Origin: Marinobacter sediminicola
GTDB taxonomy: Bacteria; Pseudomonadota; Gammaproteobacteria; Pseudomonadales; Oleiphilaceae
Length of the DNA: 64,000 nt
Direction: 5' to 3'
Assembly: GCF_031157525.1 (NCBI RefSeq)
Contig: NZ_JAVIXR010000002.1
Coordinates: 186,001-250,000, forward strand
The notes below the pieces were generated by a model. That model was not told the origin of the DNA and searched no databases. It saw nothing but the letters and a program-made list of their open reading frames with translations. Position numbers and translations under genes: made by a program. Positions 16,987-26,141 of the stretch are shown in pieces; the first letter of the stretch is position 1; each line of letters opens with the position of its first letter.

Positions 16987-17388
16987 CTAGCCGAGGTTGA
17001 CCGCTCTCCCACTCCTATCAAGTGGCAGATAATTGCTGACATGCCCCAAACGAATCGACTCCACCATCATGGTCAGTGGCTGTTGGGCTTCGTCGGACGA
17101 TGGTGCTGTGCCCCCTCGGCCAGACATGGCCGCAACGAAGACCACATCCCATGACTGGCCAGTGCTCTTGGACTCTTCAACCAGTACAGCAAACTCCAAG
17201 ACTTCTTCCAGGGCTTTGTCCACGCATATAACGGGCGTAAGTGCGCCGCCCTCACCCCGCTCAAATGCGGCTTTTTCGTCAGCCGATGCGTCATCTGGCA
17301 GTTCTGCCCGACAGAAAACAAACAATAGGCGCTGGGGTTCGTGTTCACTTTTTGCTGTTTTGATCAAATCACTGTAACTGCTAATCAT
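16987..17388 (-). CDS. conserved denitrification-associated protein of unknown function
   Basis: A 133-aa soluble, acidic protein without a signal peptide. It begins MISSYSDLI, and features such as RLLFVFCRAELPDD and WDVVFVAAMSG look conserved. I recall similar proteins beside nos genes in pseudomonads, sometimes labelled ribonucleotide reductase subunit alpha. Nothing here supports that activity, since it has no radical-chemistry cysteine arrangement and is far too short. It lies between dnr and nosR, 23 bases after dnr, so it is probably co-transcribed with the regulator. Function unknown. Confidence 0.75.
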   Translation of the reverse strand: MISSYSDLIKTAKSEHEPQRLLFVFCRAELPDDASADEKAAFERGEGGALTPVICVDKALEEVLEFAVLVEESKSTGQSWDVVFVAAMSGRGGTAPSSDEAQQPLTMMVESIRLGHVSNYLPLDRSGRAVNLG

Positions 17389-17411
17389 GAAGGCGATATC
17401 CTTTCAATTTT

Positions 17412-18161
17412 CTACTGACTGATTTCGATCAATCGCTTGGGATCAGAGATAAACAATTTGCTCCGGTTTACCCGCACAAGCCCGTTGGATTTCAAATCTG
17501 CCAAAATCCGCGAGAAGGTTTCCGGTTGCATCGCAAGCCGAGACGCTACCAGGCACTTTGGCAATGGCAATTCGACTTCCCCGCCTTCGGAAACACCATT
17601 TGGCAGCAAATCGATCAGGTAACGGATCAAACGATCACGGGCATTTTGAACCGTCATAATTTCAAGATCGTGGAACCGGGAAACCGCACGCATGGCGTAG
17701 TGACGGAGGGCCGCGTTGGCATACTCAGGCTTGCTATCGAGCAGTTCCTGATAGGCTTTCACGGGAATCATCAGAACTTCACTGGATTTCAATGCTTCGG
17801 CATAGCACGCATAGCGGGCTGGGTCAGCGTAGATCATTACTTCTGCAAAGCAGTCACCTGGTGCAATACTATCGAGTGTCCGATCAATTCCGGAGGAATC
17901 CAGCCGGTATAGCCGCAAGCGCCCGGATACCACAAAGAAGAAGTGATGGGCTGGCATGTCCTGCCGGTAGAGCAGTTGATGATGCCCCAAGCGAAGCCGG
18001 CGGGACTGGAGCACGAGATTCTCAAAGTCTGCGTCGCTGAGCGTGTTGAACAGGGCGTGGCTGCGCATGGGCTGCAGTACGCTTTCGCCGTTGGTCAACT
18101 CATTCACAGCCAACACAACAGGTTTGGCGTAGCGGGTTTGTGCAGGTTGCGTAGCCATCAT
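17412..18161 (-). CDS. dnr: Crp/Fnr-family denitrification regulator (Dnr type)
   Basis: A 249-aa regulator with an N-terminal cyclic-nucleotide-type effector domain (about 30-150), a long dimer helix and a C-terminal winged helix. The recognition helix reads PETFSR; the E-x-x-S-R pattern is that of Fnr and Dnr, which bind TTGAT half-sites. It lacks the N-terminal cysteine cluster of Fnr, so it should sense NO (through heme in Dnr) rather than O2 directly. The start at 18161 is chosen because AAGGGG lies 8 bases upstream. Candidate targets with TTGAT-type boxes include norC, nirS and hemN. Confidence 0.85.
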   Translation of the reverse strand: MMATQPAQTRYAKPVVLAVNELTNGESVLQPMRSHALFNTLSDADFENLVLQSRRLRLGHHQLLYRQDMPAHHFFFVVSGRLRLYRLDSSGIDRTLDSIAPGDCFAEVMIYADPARYACYAEALKSSEVLMIPVKAYQELLDSKPEYANAALRHYAMRAVSRFHDLEIMTVQNARDRLIRYLIDLLPNGVSEGGEVELPLPKCLVASRLAMQPETFSRILADLKSNGLVRVNRSKLFISDPKRLIEISQ

Positions 18162-18234
18162 TGCGTTATCCCCTTTCATATCATGCATTCAAAATCATGT
18201 TTTAGATAATAAGAGGATACTCCTGAAAAATCGC

Positions 18235-18287
18235 TCCCCCCATGGGGGTAGTATCACGGATACTTGGTAATAATTGACTTAACGCAA
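18235..18287 (-). promoter_or_regulatory. candidate dnr promoter: Fnr/Dnr-like box and G/C palindrome
   Basis: TTGAC-TTAA-CGCAA at 18274-18287 matches the Fnr/Dnr consensus at 9 of 10 defined positions. A palindrome CCCCCATGGGGG lies within 18235-18250, ending in GGGGGTA, which is only a weak match to a NarL 7-2-7 site. Both are upstream of dnr. Evidence is sequence resemblance only. Confidence 0.35.
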
Positions 18288-18339
18288 TATTTCGCATTAC
18301 TACCTATTTTCCGGGATGACATCCGTGTCTTTCTTTAAA

Positions 18340-19146
18340 TCACTGCATCAAGGGCGAGTCGGGGAGCTCAAGATCGACCCCCTGAACACCTGTTTCGACG
18401 GCCAGCACCTGTAAATACTGACGAAATGCCCGACGGGTCACGCTTTCGCTCAGGTATTGGCGAATCTGCGGTTTTACATGCTCGTATGGCAGCTGCTCGC
18501 CATCAATACGCTGGTCTACCCGCACGATGTGCCAGCCATAACGACTTTCAATCAATTCCGGATTCAGGCCTTCTTTGAGCGTCAGCACTGGCCGCTCAAA
18601 CTCTTCGACGGTCTGCCCCTTGCTGATCTGCCCAAGGCTACCGCCCTGGTGACGGGATTCGCACGCAGAGTACTGCTTGGCCAGCGGCGCAAACTGGGCC
18701 CGTCCCTCAATCAAAGAGGTAAGTAACTGTTGCCCGATTTCTTCCTGCCGCATGCGTTCTTGCACATCGTCTGGTGCTGCCGCCAGCAGAATGTGGCTTA
18801 CAGCCATTAATGTCGGACTGCGGAAACGGCCGGGGTTGGCTGCATGAAAGCGCTCGCAGTCTTCGTCGCTGGGCTGGGGCACGTCGAGCTCCTGCTCGAG
18901 CACCTGTGCTATCGCAGCTTCTTCATCCAGCTCTTCTGGCAGTTTCAATACTTTAGCCTGTTGCAGAAGCAGCTCTCGAATAACAAGGCATTTGGCGGCT
19001 TCATGCCAGGCTTCAGCTACTTCTTCAGACGGGTGGTGCTGCATTTCCCGAGCGATATCATCCTCAGGTATCAGGGTTTCACCCACATACACTGGCGGAA
19101 ACTGGTTTCTGGGTTTTTCGGGTTCACCGGTGGGGATCAGTTGCAT
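18340..19146 (-). CDS. parvulin-type peptidyl-prolyl isomerase (PpiC/NifM-like)
   Basis: A 268-aa protein. The N-terminal half is a helical region (about 1-110), followed by a parvulin rotamase domain (about 120-215) with VSHILL, GGSLGQISKGQ and RYGWHIVRVD. GGAGA lies 6 bases before the start. There is no signal peptide, so it should act in the cytoplasm, like NifM. It follows narI closely, and a similar gene follows narGHJI in several pseudomonads, so a role in folding or maturation of the nitrate reductase is likely but inferred. Confidence 0.85.
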   Translation of the reverse strand: MQLIPTGEPEKPRNQFPPVYVGETLIPEDDIAREMQHHPSEEVAEAWHEAAKCLVIRELLLQQAKVLKLPEELDEEAAIAQVLEQELDVPQPSDEDCERFHAANPGRFRSPTLMAVSHILLAAAPDDVQERMRQEEIGQQLLTSLIEGRAQFAPLAKQYSACESRHQGGSLGQISKGQTVEEFERPVLTLKEGLNPELIESRYGWHIVRVDQRIDGEQLPYEHVKPQIRQYLSESVTRRAFRQYLQVLAVETGVQGVDLELPDSPLMQ

Positions 19147-19181
19147 GGTTGGTCTCCGTAGGTTTGTTCAGTGGGGGCTGT

Positions 19182-19206
19182 CCCCTCTCCCGCAAGGGGA
19201 GAGGGG
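19182..19206. repeat. CCCCTCTCCC hairpin between narI and the parvulin gene
   Basis: CCCCTCTCCC and GGGAGAGGGG form a perfect 10-base-pair stem with a five-base loop GCAAG. A further GGGGAGAGGGGG copy follows at about 19209-19220. Such C/T-rich hairpins are common dispersed repeats in proteobacteria. With no T run it is more likely an mRNA stabiliser or REP-like repeat than a terminator. Confidence 0.55.
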
Positions 19207-19237
19207 TTGGGGAGAGGGGGCAAGGCCCAATTTTTCC

Positions 19238-19918
19238 TTACGCCCGCTTCCTTACCACCTGGTACTTCCGGCCGAAATACTCCACCGGAACACTCAACAT
19301 GTGCACCAAACGGGTGAACGGGAAGATTACAAAGATCGTCAAGCCCAGGAACATATGCAGCTTGTAGATCCAATGTACGCCCACCATGTACTCGGCTGCC
19401 CCGCCCTGGAAGGTGAAGATGGCCTGTGCCCAGCCAGCCAATTGCAGCATGGTGCCGCCATCAAGGTGTCCCAGTGTTGGCAGAATGGTTGCCAGCCCCA
19501 GCACCACCTGAACAACCAGGATGATGATGACCATGTTATCGGCAAAGGTACTGCTTGCGCTGACCCGCGGGTCCGTTAACCGGCGATAGGCCAACATAGC
19601 GCCACCAATCAGGCACATGACTCCAGCAATACCACCCACAACAATCGCCAGTACCTGTTTGGTACCTGCGGTCATGAAGGGCTCGTACACAAAGTGTGGC
19701 GTCAGCAGCCCAACCAGGTGGCCAAAGAAGATCACCAGAATGCCTACGTGAAACAACACGCTGGCCATGACCATGTTTTTCTTGCGCAGCATCTGGCTGG
19801 AATGAGCCTTCCAGGTGAACTGCCCATGGTCGTATCGTGCCCAAGTGCCAAGAACCAGCACCACCAGAGCGATGTACGGATAAATCCCGAAAATCAATGT
19901 ATTCAGATAAGACATCAT
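19238..19918 (-). CDS. narI: respiratory nitrate reductase gamma subunit NarI
   Basis: A 226-aa diheme cytochrome b with five hydrophobic segments that anchors NarGH to the inner membrane and oxidises quinol. Candidate heme ligands include His in SVLFHVGI, GHLVG, GVHWIYKLHM and RLVHML. AGGAGG lies just upstream. It follows narJ by 20 bases and is the fourth gene of narGHJI. Confidence 0.97.
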   Translation of the reverse strand: MMSYLNTLIFGIYPYIALVVLVLGTWARYDHGQFTWKAHSSQMLRKKNMVMASVLFHVGILVIFFGHLVGLLTPHFVYEPFMTAGTKQVLAIVVGGIAGVMCLIGGAMLAYRRLTDPRVSASSTFADNMVIIILVVQVVLGLATILPTLGHLDGGTMLQLAGWAQAIFTFQGGAAEYMVGVHWIYKLHMFLGLTIFVIFPFTRLVHMLSVPVEYFGRKYQVVRKRA

Positions 19919-19938
19919 CTTGGTCTCCTCCTGCGCCG

Positions 19939-20691
19939 TCAGGCGTCTCTCGCGGCGGCACGCGCCTGAGCGGGCGTTACATCCGTCATCAGATGATCAC
20001 TGAGGTGAATGGTCTGGGTTTGTTCCATTTCGCGGCGGCGCTGGCCAACAACGCCTCCGGTGTTACAGGAACTTCCCTGGTCATCCACAAACTTCACCAT
20101 TTCTTCTTCCCAGACCTTATCCAGCGCTTCTGCTGTGTCGTCACGCTCTTCCGAGGCCACGAGTTGTGCAAGCTCCTGGCGATCGGTTGTGCGACCAGAC
20201 AGCTCCAGCAACGAGTCCATGGCTACGTGATACAGGCTTTCACGCTGATACAGCCGCTCGCCCAGAAGGCCAAGAATGTGATGGATATCTTCCAACCAGT
20301 TCTGGATTTCTTCCCAGGGGCGGGTCGACAAATACTCCAGGAACAGCGGCAGGTAATCCGGCAATTCCTTGGCGTCGATTTCCAGCCCGTTGGCCCGATA
20401 CTGCTCCATCAGGTCAACCATGGCCTGACCACGGTCACGGGATTCACCGTGCACGTGCTCAAACAACAGCAGTGAGGTGGCGCGGCCTTTATCGAAGGTG
20501 CCGGTATAGGCCTCTTCGAGATCCAGCAGATCGCCCTCACACAGGCGGTCGATACACTGGAGCAGCTGCTCCTTGTTTTTCCGTGGTAGCCGGCTGTCCT
20601 CCAGGACAGCAGCTACCATGGCGTCTTTGGAGGCCTGAAGTTCAGCGGAGGGATACTCCAGAATCCGTGCCAGTACTTTCAATAATTTCAT
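19939..20691 (-). CDS. narJ: nitrate reductase assembly chaperone NarJ
   Basis: A 250-aa cytoplasmic chaperone of the NarJ/TorD fold, all-helical. It has the typical N-terminal LLKVLARILEYPS and the central LFEHVHGESRDRGQAM motif. It binds apo-NarGH and assists insertion of Fe-S clusters and molybdenum cofactor before membrane attachment. AAGGAGG precedes the start, and the gene begins 9 bases after narH. Confidence 0.96.
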   Translation of the reverse strand: MKLLKVLARILEYPSAELQASKDAMVAAVLEDSRLPRKNKEQLLQCIDRLCEGDLLDLEEAYTGTFDKGRATSLLLFEHVHGESRDRGQAMVDLMEQYRANGLEIDAKELPDYLPLFLEYLSTRPWEEIQNWLEDIHHILGLLGERLYQRESLYHVAMDSLLELSGRTTDRQELAQLVASEERDDTAEALDKVWEEEMVKFVDDQGSSCNTGGVVGQRRREMEQTQTIHLSDHLMTDVTPAQARAAARDA

Positions 20692-20700
20692 GCGGCCTCC

Positions 20701-22272
20701 TTACTTCTGCAGCTGTTTGGGGTCGACTTGCTTCACAGTGGTCAGCTTTTGCACCATGGACGTGGTGTTTTTACGACCACCAAACATGCTGAATTCGCTG
20801 TCACCACCGCTGCAACCGTCGCCGAAGCTGAAGCCGCAACCGCCGCGCTCACCGTGTGCATCAGGGAAAGCTTCCTTCGCCAGTTCACGGTGGCTGGTGG
20901 GAATCACGAAGCGATCTTCGTAATCCGCAATGGCCAGATAACGGTACATTTCATCAGCTTGAGCCTTAGTCAGGCCGACTTCTTCCAATGCCCGCAGATC
21001 TTCAACGCCATCTACGGTTTCTGCTCGTTTGTACAGGCGCATTGCCATGATGCGTTTGAGCGCGCGCACAATCGGCTTCTCGTCCCCTGCGGTGAGCAGG
21101 TTCGCCAGATACTTCACCGGAATACGCAGGCTTTCGATCTTCGGCAGTATGCCGTCGAACTCAACCTTGCCGGCCTCGGCTGCCGACTGAATCGGGCTCA
21201 GTGGCGGTACGTACCAGACCATTGGCAGAGTGCGGTATTCCGGGTGCAGAGGCAGGGCCAGTTTCCAGTCCACCGCCATCTTGTACACCGGGCTGCGCTG
21301 GGCTGCCTGGATAACGTTCATTGGCACGCCGTCTTTCTGAGCCTGTTCAATCACCTTCGGATCGTTCGGGTCCAGGAAGATTTCCAGCTGCTTTTCATAC
21401 AACTCGTGCTCGCCCGGAGTGCTGGCCACTTCTTCGATGCGGTCGGCATCGTAAAGCAACACACCCAGATAGCGGATACGACCTACGCAGGTCTCGGAGC
21501 ACACGGTCGGCATACCAGCCTCAATACGCGGGTAGCAGAAGATGCACTTTTCAGACTTACCGGTTTTCCAGTTGAAGTAGATTTTCTTGTACGGGCAGCC
21601 GGAGACACACATCCGCCAGCCGCGGCACTTGTCCTGGTCGATCAGTACGATGCCGTCTTCTTCCCGCTTGTAGATGGCGCCACTTGGGCAGGCCGCCACG
21701 CAGGTCGGGTTGAGGCAGTGCTCGCACAGGCGCGGCAGGTACATCATGAACGTGCTTTCAAACTGACCGTAAATGTCGGCTTGAATCTGGTCGAAGTTTT
21801 TATCCTTACGACGCTTGGCAAACTCGGTACCGAGAATTTCTTCCCAGTTCGGGCCCCACTCGATTTTCTGCATGCGCTTGCCGGAGATCAGCGAGCGAGG
21901 CCGTGCAACCGGCTGGTGCTTGCTGTCGCCTGCGGTGTGCAGATGCTGGTAATCGAAATCAAACGGCTCGTAGTAGTCGTCAATTTCCGGCAGGTCCGGG
22001 TTGGCGAAAATGTTCGCCAGTACCCGGAACTTGCCGCCAATGCGCGGGCGGATCTTGCCGCTGGCATCACGCATCCAGCCGCCTTTCCACTTATCCTGGT
22101 TCTCCCACTCTTTCGGGTAACCAATACCTGGCTTGGTTTCTACGTTGTTGAACCAGGCGTATTCCATGCCTTCACGGCTGGTCCACACGTTTTTGCAAGT
22201 CACTGAACAGGTATGGCAACCGATGCATTTGTCCAGGTTCAGCACCATGCCTACTTGGGAACGGATCTTCAT
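20701..22272 (-). CDS. narH: respiratory nitrate reductase beta subunit NarH
   Basis: A 523-aa iron-sulfur electron-transfer subunit. Four cluster motifs are visible: CIGCHTCSVTC near the N-terminus, CEHCLNPTC..C, CRGWRMCVSGC (with Trp in place of a Cys, as in the [3Fe-4S] site of NarH) and CIFC...CSETC. It passes electrons from NarI to NarG on the cytoplasmic side. Its start overlaps the narG stop by four bases (ATGA), and AGGAGG precedes it. Confidence 0.98.
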   Translation of the reverse strand: MKIRSQVGMVLNLDKCIGCHTCSVTCKNVWTSREGMEYAWFNNVETKPGIGYPKEWENQDKWKGGWMRDASGKIRPRIGGKFRVLANIFANPDLPEIDDYYEPFDFDYQHLHTAGDSKHQPVARPRSLISGKRMQKIEWGPNWEEILGTEFAKRRKDKNFDQIQADIYGQFESTFMMYLPRLCEHCLNPTCVAACPSGAIYKREEDGIVLIDQDKCRGWRMCVSGCPYKKIYFNWKTGKSEKCIFCYPRIEAGMPTVCSETCVGRIRYLGVLLYDADRIEEVASTPGEHELYEKQLEIFLDPNDPKVIEQAQKDGVPMNVIQAAQRSPVYKMAVDWKLALPLHPEYRTLPMVWYVPPLSPIQSAAEAGKVEFDGILPKIESLRIPVKYLANLLTAGDEKPIVRALKRIMAMRLYKRAETVDGVEDLRALEEVGLTKAQADEMYRYLAIADYEDRFVIPTSHRELAKEAFPDAHGERGGCGFSFGDGCSGGDSEFSMFGGRKNTTSMVQKLTTVKQVDPKQLQK

Positions 22273-25200
22273 TTTACAGCCTCCTGAACAGTGTCGTTGC
22301 CTTCGCCATCAAGCCAGTCAACGTTCTTCATTTTGCGCACCACCACGAACTCATCGCGGTTGGAACCCACGGTTCCATAGTAGTTAAATCCGTAGGAGAA
22401 CTGCGCGTAGCCACCAATCATGTGTGTGGGCTTCGGGCAAGCACGGGTAACCGAGTTGTGAATACCACCGCGGCTTCCGGTCACTTCCGAGCCGGGAATG
22501 TTCACAATCCGTTCCTGAGCGTGGTACATCATCATCATGCCCGGCATAACCCGCTGGCTGACAACGGCCCGTGCTGCGAGCGCTCCGTTGGCGTTGAATA
22601 CTTCTACCCAGTCGTTGTCTTCAACACCCACGTCGCGGGCATCATCCTCACTCAGCCACACAATGGGGCCACCGCGAGACAGGGTCAGCATCAACAGGTT
22701 GTCGCTGTAGGTACTGTGGATACCCCACTTCTGGTGCGGTGTCAGGAAGTTCAACGCTTTTTCCGGGTTGCCATTGGGTTTTGCGTTCAGCAATGGCGCT
22801 GCGGCTTTAGTGTTAATAGGCGGACGGTACACCAACAGGCTTTCACCAAACGCTCGCATCCACTCGTGGTCGAGGTAGAACTGCTGGCGGCCGGTCAATG
22901 TGCGCCAGGGAATCAGCTCGTGCACGTTGGTGTAGCCAGCGTTGTAGGACACGTGATCGTCTTCCAGACCAGACCATGTGGGGCTGGAGATAATCTTACG
23001 GGGCTGAGCCACAATGTCGCGGAAGCGAATGGCTTCGTGCTCTTTGCCCACCGCTAGGTGACTGTGATCCAGCCCGGTGAACTCCGACAGCGCAGCCCAT
23101 GCTTTAACAGCTACGTGACCGTTGGTTTCTGGTGCCAGAGTCAGAATTACTTCTGCTGCGTCAATGGCACTTTCAATTTTCGGACGACCTGCGTTCGCTC
23201 CGTCGATGTGCTTGTAGTTCAGCTCACCCAGGAAGTTCACTTCTTTTTCGGTATTCCAGTTAATACCCTTGCCACCGTTACCTAACTTGTCCATCAAAGG
23301 CCCAAGCGAAGTGAAGCGCGCGTAGGTGTTCGGGTAATCCCGCTCTACGGTGACGAAGTTCGGCGCTGTTTTGCCCGGGATCAGCTCACACTCGCCTTTC
23401 TTCCAGTCTTTCACATCGAACGGCTGGCCCAGCTCGGCTGCTGCATCGTGCATCAGTGGCTGAGTAACCACGTCTTTTTCAACACCCAGATGGCCTTCGG
23501 ATGCCTTGGAGAAGGACTTGGCGATGCCTTTGTAGATTTCCCAGTCACTGCGGGATTCCCATGCCGGGTCAGTCGCAGCGGTCAGCGGGTGGATGAACGG
23601 GTGCATGTCAGATGTATTCAGGTCGTTCTTTTCGTACCAGGTAGCGGTCGGCAGAACGATGTCTGAGTACAAGCAGGTGGTGGACATGCGGAAGTCGAGA
23701 GTCACCAGCAAGTCCAGCTTGCCTTCAGGTGCTTCGTCATGCCACTTCACTTCTTCTGGCTTCATGCCGCCATTGTGGCCAAGGTCTTTGCCCTGCAAGC
23801 CGCTGGTGGTACCCAGCAGATACTTGAGCATGTACTCGTGACCTTTACCGGAGGAGCCCAGCAGGTTGGAACGCCAGATAAACATGTTGCGTGGGTGGTT
23901 CTCCGGCGCTTCCGGATCTTCCGATGCAAAGGCCAGTGAGCCGTCCTTCATGGACTGGGTCACGTAGGCAGGTACATCCATACCGGCCTTTTCAGCTTCC
24001 GCCGCAATGCCTAACGGGTTGCGGTTTAGCTGAGGTGCTGATGGCAGCCAGCCCATACGCTCTGCGCGTACGTTATAATCGATCAGGCTTCCACCAAACT
24101 TGGACTTGTCGGCCAGAGGCGAAAGAATCTCGCTCACATCCAGTTTTTCATAGCGCCACTGCCCGGAATGGGCGTAGAAGAACGAGGTACCGTTCATCTG
24201 ACGTGGTGGACGCTGCCAATCCAGACCAAAGGCCAGCGGCTGCCAACCGGTTTGCGGACGCAGCTTTTCCTGGCCTACGTAGTGAGCCCAGCCACCACCG
24301 CTCTGACCGATACAGCCACACATGACCAACATATTAATCAGTGCGCGGTAGTTCATGTCCATGTGATACCAGTGGTTCATACCGGCACCAACAATGATCA
24401 TGGAACGGCCCTTGGTTTTATGGGCGTTCTCACCAAATTCACGGGCAATACGAATCACTTTCTCAGCGGGTACGCCGGTGATCTTCTCCTGCCAAGCCGG
24501 AGTGTACGGCTTGATTTCATCGTAGGAGGTTGCGCCGTCGTCATCGCCCAGGCCGCGGCTGATGCCGTAGTTGGCCATCATCAGGTCGTACACGGTAACT
24601 ACGAGAGCTTCGCCACCGTCAGCCAGCTCGATTTTACGGCTGCCCAGCTTGTGGGTCAGGGTGTCGCTGATTTCAACGGACTTGAAGTGCTCGTGCTTAA
24701 TGCCGCCAAAATACGGGAAGGCCACATCAACCACTTCGTCATGCTTTTCAACCAGAGACAACTGAAGGCTGACGTCGTCCGTCTTGGCTGTTTGCTTCAG
24801 GTTCCACTTGCCCTTCTCACCCCAGCGATAGCCGATAGAGCCGTTAGGCGCTGTCAGCTGGTTGCTGGCTTCATCAATGGCAATGGTTTTCCATTCCGGG
24901 TTGTTCTCTTCACCCAGTCCACCCACCAGATCACTGGCACGCAGGAATCGGCCAGGTACGTAACGGCCATCTTCCATTTTGTCGAGCTTCACCAGATAAG
25001 GCATGTCGGTGTAACGACGCACGTAGTCGGTGAAATACTCACTGGGGTTGTCGAGGTGGAATTCTTTAAGAATGACGTGCCCCATAGCTATACCCAGAGC
25101 CGCATCTGTACCCTGCTTGGGATTCAGCCACTCATCAGACAGCTTGGAGACTTCGGCGTAATCCGGAGTAATGGCAACAGTTTTGGTGCCCTTGTAGCGC

Positions 25201-26012
25201 ACTTCGGTAAAGAAGTGGGCGTCCGGAGTACGGGTTTGAGGCACGTTGGAACCCCAGGCAATGATGTAGCCCGAGTTGTACCAGTCTGCAGATTCAGGAA
25301 CGTCGGTCTGCTCACCCCACACTTGCGGAGAAGCCGGCGGCAAATCGCAGTACCAGTCATAGAAACTCAAACACACGCCGCCGATCATCGACAGATAACG
25401 ACTACCGGCCGCGTAGGAAACCATCGACATGGCAGGAATTGGAGAGAAGCCAATAATACGATCCGGGCCAACCTTCTTGGCCGTGTAAACGTTTGCTGCG
25501 CCAATCAGTTCGTTAACTTCGTCCCAGCTGGAACGCACAAATCCGCCCATACCACGACGGGGTTTGTACTCTGCAGTTTTTTTCGGGTCTTCAACAATGG
25601 ACGCCCAGGCTTCAACCGGGTCATTGAATTGCATGCGTGCCGCACGCCAAAGCTTCATCAGATGCTTGCGCATCAGTGGGTACTTCAGACGGTTAGCGCT
25701 GTACATGTACCAGGAATAACTGGCACCACGAGGGCAACCACGGGGCTCATGGTTAGGCAGGTCCGGACGGGTGCGGGGGTAGTCGGTTTGCTGGGTTTCC
25801 CAGGTCACCAATCCATTCTTGACGTAGATCTTCCAGCTACAGGAGCCTGTGCAGTTTACGCCGTGGGTGGAGCGAACGATTTTATCGTGCTGCCAACGTT
25901 GGCGGTAGCTGTCTTCCCAGTCGCGGTTTACGTCGTGGGTTTCGCCGTGGCCGTTCGCGAAGGACTCGCGCTTTTTACTGAAGTAGCTCAGCTTATCGAT
26001 CAAATGACTCAT
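22269..26012 (-). CDS. narG: respiratory nitrate reductase alpha subunit NarG
   Basis: A 1247-aa molybdenum bis-MGD subunit that reduces nitrate to nitrite in the cytoplasm. The N-terminal FS0 cluster motif H-x3-C-x3-C is present (HGVNCTGSC), and the region around the molybdenum-ligating Asp (YCDLPPASPQ) is conserved. Length is normal for the family. The ATG at 26012 (MSHLIDKLSYF) is preferred to the one at 26030 because GGAGAG lies 7 bases upstream. A NarL-like inverted repeat lies about 108-123 bases upstream. First gene of narGHJI. Confidence 0.98.
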   Translation of the reverse strand: MSHLIDKLSYFSKKRESFANGHGETHDVNRDWEDSYRQRWQHDKIVRSTHGVNCTGSCSWKIYVKNGLVTWETQQTDYPRTRPDLPNHEPRGCPRGASYSWYMYSANRLKYPLMRKHLMKLWRAARMQFNDPVEAWASIVEDPKKTAEYKPRRGMGGFVRSSWDEVNELIGAANVYTAKKVGPDRIIGFSPIPAMSMVSYAAGSRYLSMIGGVCLSFYDWYCDLPPASPQVWGEQTDVPESADWYNSGYIIAWGSNVPQTRTPDAHFFTEVRYKGTKTVAITPDYAEVSKLSDEWLNPKQGTDAALGIAMGHVILKEFHLDNPSEYFTDYVRRYTDMPYLVKLDKMEDGRYVPGRFLRASDLVGGLGEENNPEWKTIAIDEASNQLTAPNGSIGYRWGEKGKWNLKQTAKTDDVSLQLSLVEKHDEVVDVAFPYFGGIKHEHFKSVEISDTLTHKLGSRKIELADGGEALVVTVYDLMMANYGISRGLGDDDGATSYDEIKPYTPAWQEKITGVPAEKVIRIAREFGENAHKTKGRSMIIVGAGMNHWYHMDMNYRALINMLVMCGCIGQSGGGWAHYVGQEKLRPQTGWQPLAFGLDWQRPPRQMNGTSFFYAHSGQWRYEKLDVSEILSPLADKSKFGGSLIDYNVRAERMGWLPSAPQLNRNPLGIAAEAEKAGMDVPAYVTQSMKDGSLAFASEDPEAPENHPRNMFIWRSNLLGSSGKGHEYMLKYLLGTTSGLQGKDLGHNGGMKPEEVKWHDEAPEGKLDLLVTLDFRMSTTCLYSDIVLPTATWYEKNDLNTSDMHPFIHPLTAATDPAWESRSDWEIYKGIAKSFSKASEGHLGVEKDVVTQPLMHDAAAELGQPFDVKDWKKGECELIPGKTAPNFVTVERDYPNTYARFTSLGPLMDKLGNGGKGINWNTEKEVNFLGELNYKHIDGANAGRPKIESAIDAAEVILTLAPETNGHVAVKAWAALSEFTGLDHSHLAVGKEHEAIRFRDIVAQPRKIISSPTWSGLEDDHVSYNAGYTNVHELIPWRTLTGRQQFYLDHEWMRAFGESLLVYRPPINTKAAAPLLNAKPNGNPEKALNFLTPHQKWGIHSTYSDNLLMLTLSRGGPIVWLSEDDARDVGVEDNDWVEVFNANGALAARAVVSQRVMPGMMMMYHAQERIVNIPGSEVTGSRGGIHNSVTRACPKPTHMIGGYAQFSYGFNYYGTVGSNRDEFVVVRKMKNVDWLDGEGNDTVQEAVK

Positions 26013-26119
26013 GGTCTCTCTCTCCATCAACCCGTCTGCGGATCGTTTTTCCGAATTGGAACCATTGTGTGGGAGAAAAACCCTGAAATCTGCGTGGTTA
26101 CTACTACATAACCCTGCTC

Positions 26120-26135
26120 TACCACCGAGGTGGTA
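26120..26135. promoter_or_regulatory. NarL-like 7-2-7 inverted repeat upstream of narG
   Basis: TACCACC-GA-GGTGGTA is a perfect inverted repeat in the 7-2-7 geometry of NarL/NarP sites. Each heptamer matches TACYNMT at 6 of 7 positions. It lies between the narK stop and narG, so narG probably has its own nitrate-responsive promoter. Confidence 0.55.
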
Positions 26136-26141
26136 TAGCTG

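Noticed and set aside
16987..17388. Ribonucleotide reductase subunit label for the 133-aa protein
   Set aside because: The protein is far too short and lacks the catalytic cysteines or fold features of that enzyme.
18235..18250. NarL 7-2-7 site before dnr
   Set aside because: Only one half carries the TAC/GTA core; CCCCCATGGGGG is better described as a generic palindrome.
20728..22206. Long open frame (492 codons) antisense to narH
   Set aside because: It mirrors narH, shows no family features, and has no independent support.
24168..26111. Long open frame (647 codons) antisense to narG
   Set aside because: It lies wholly opposite narG, has no recognisable domain, and reflects codon bias of the true gene.
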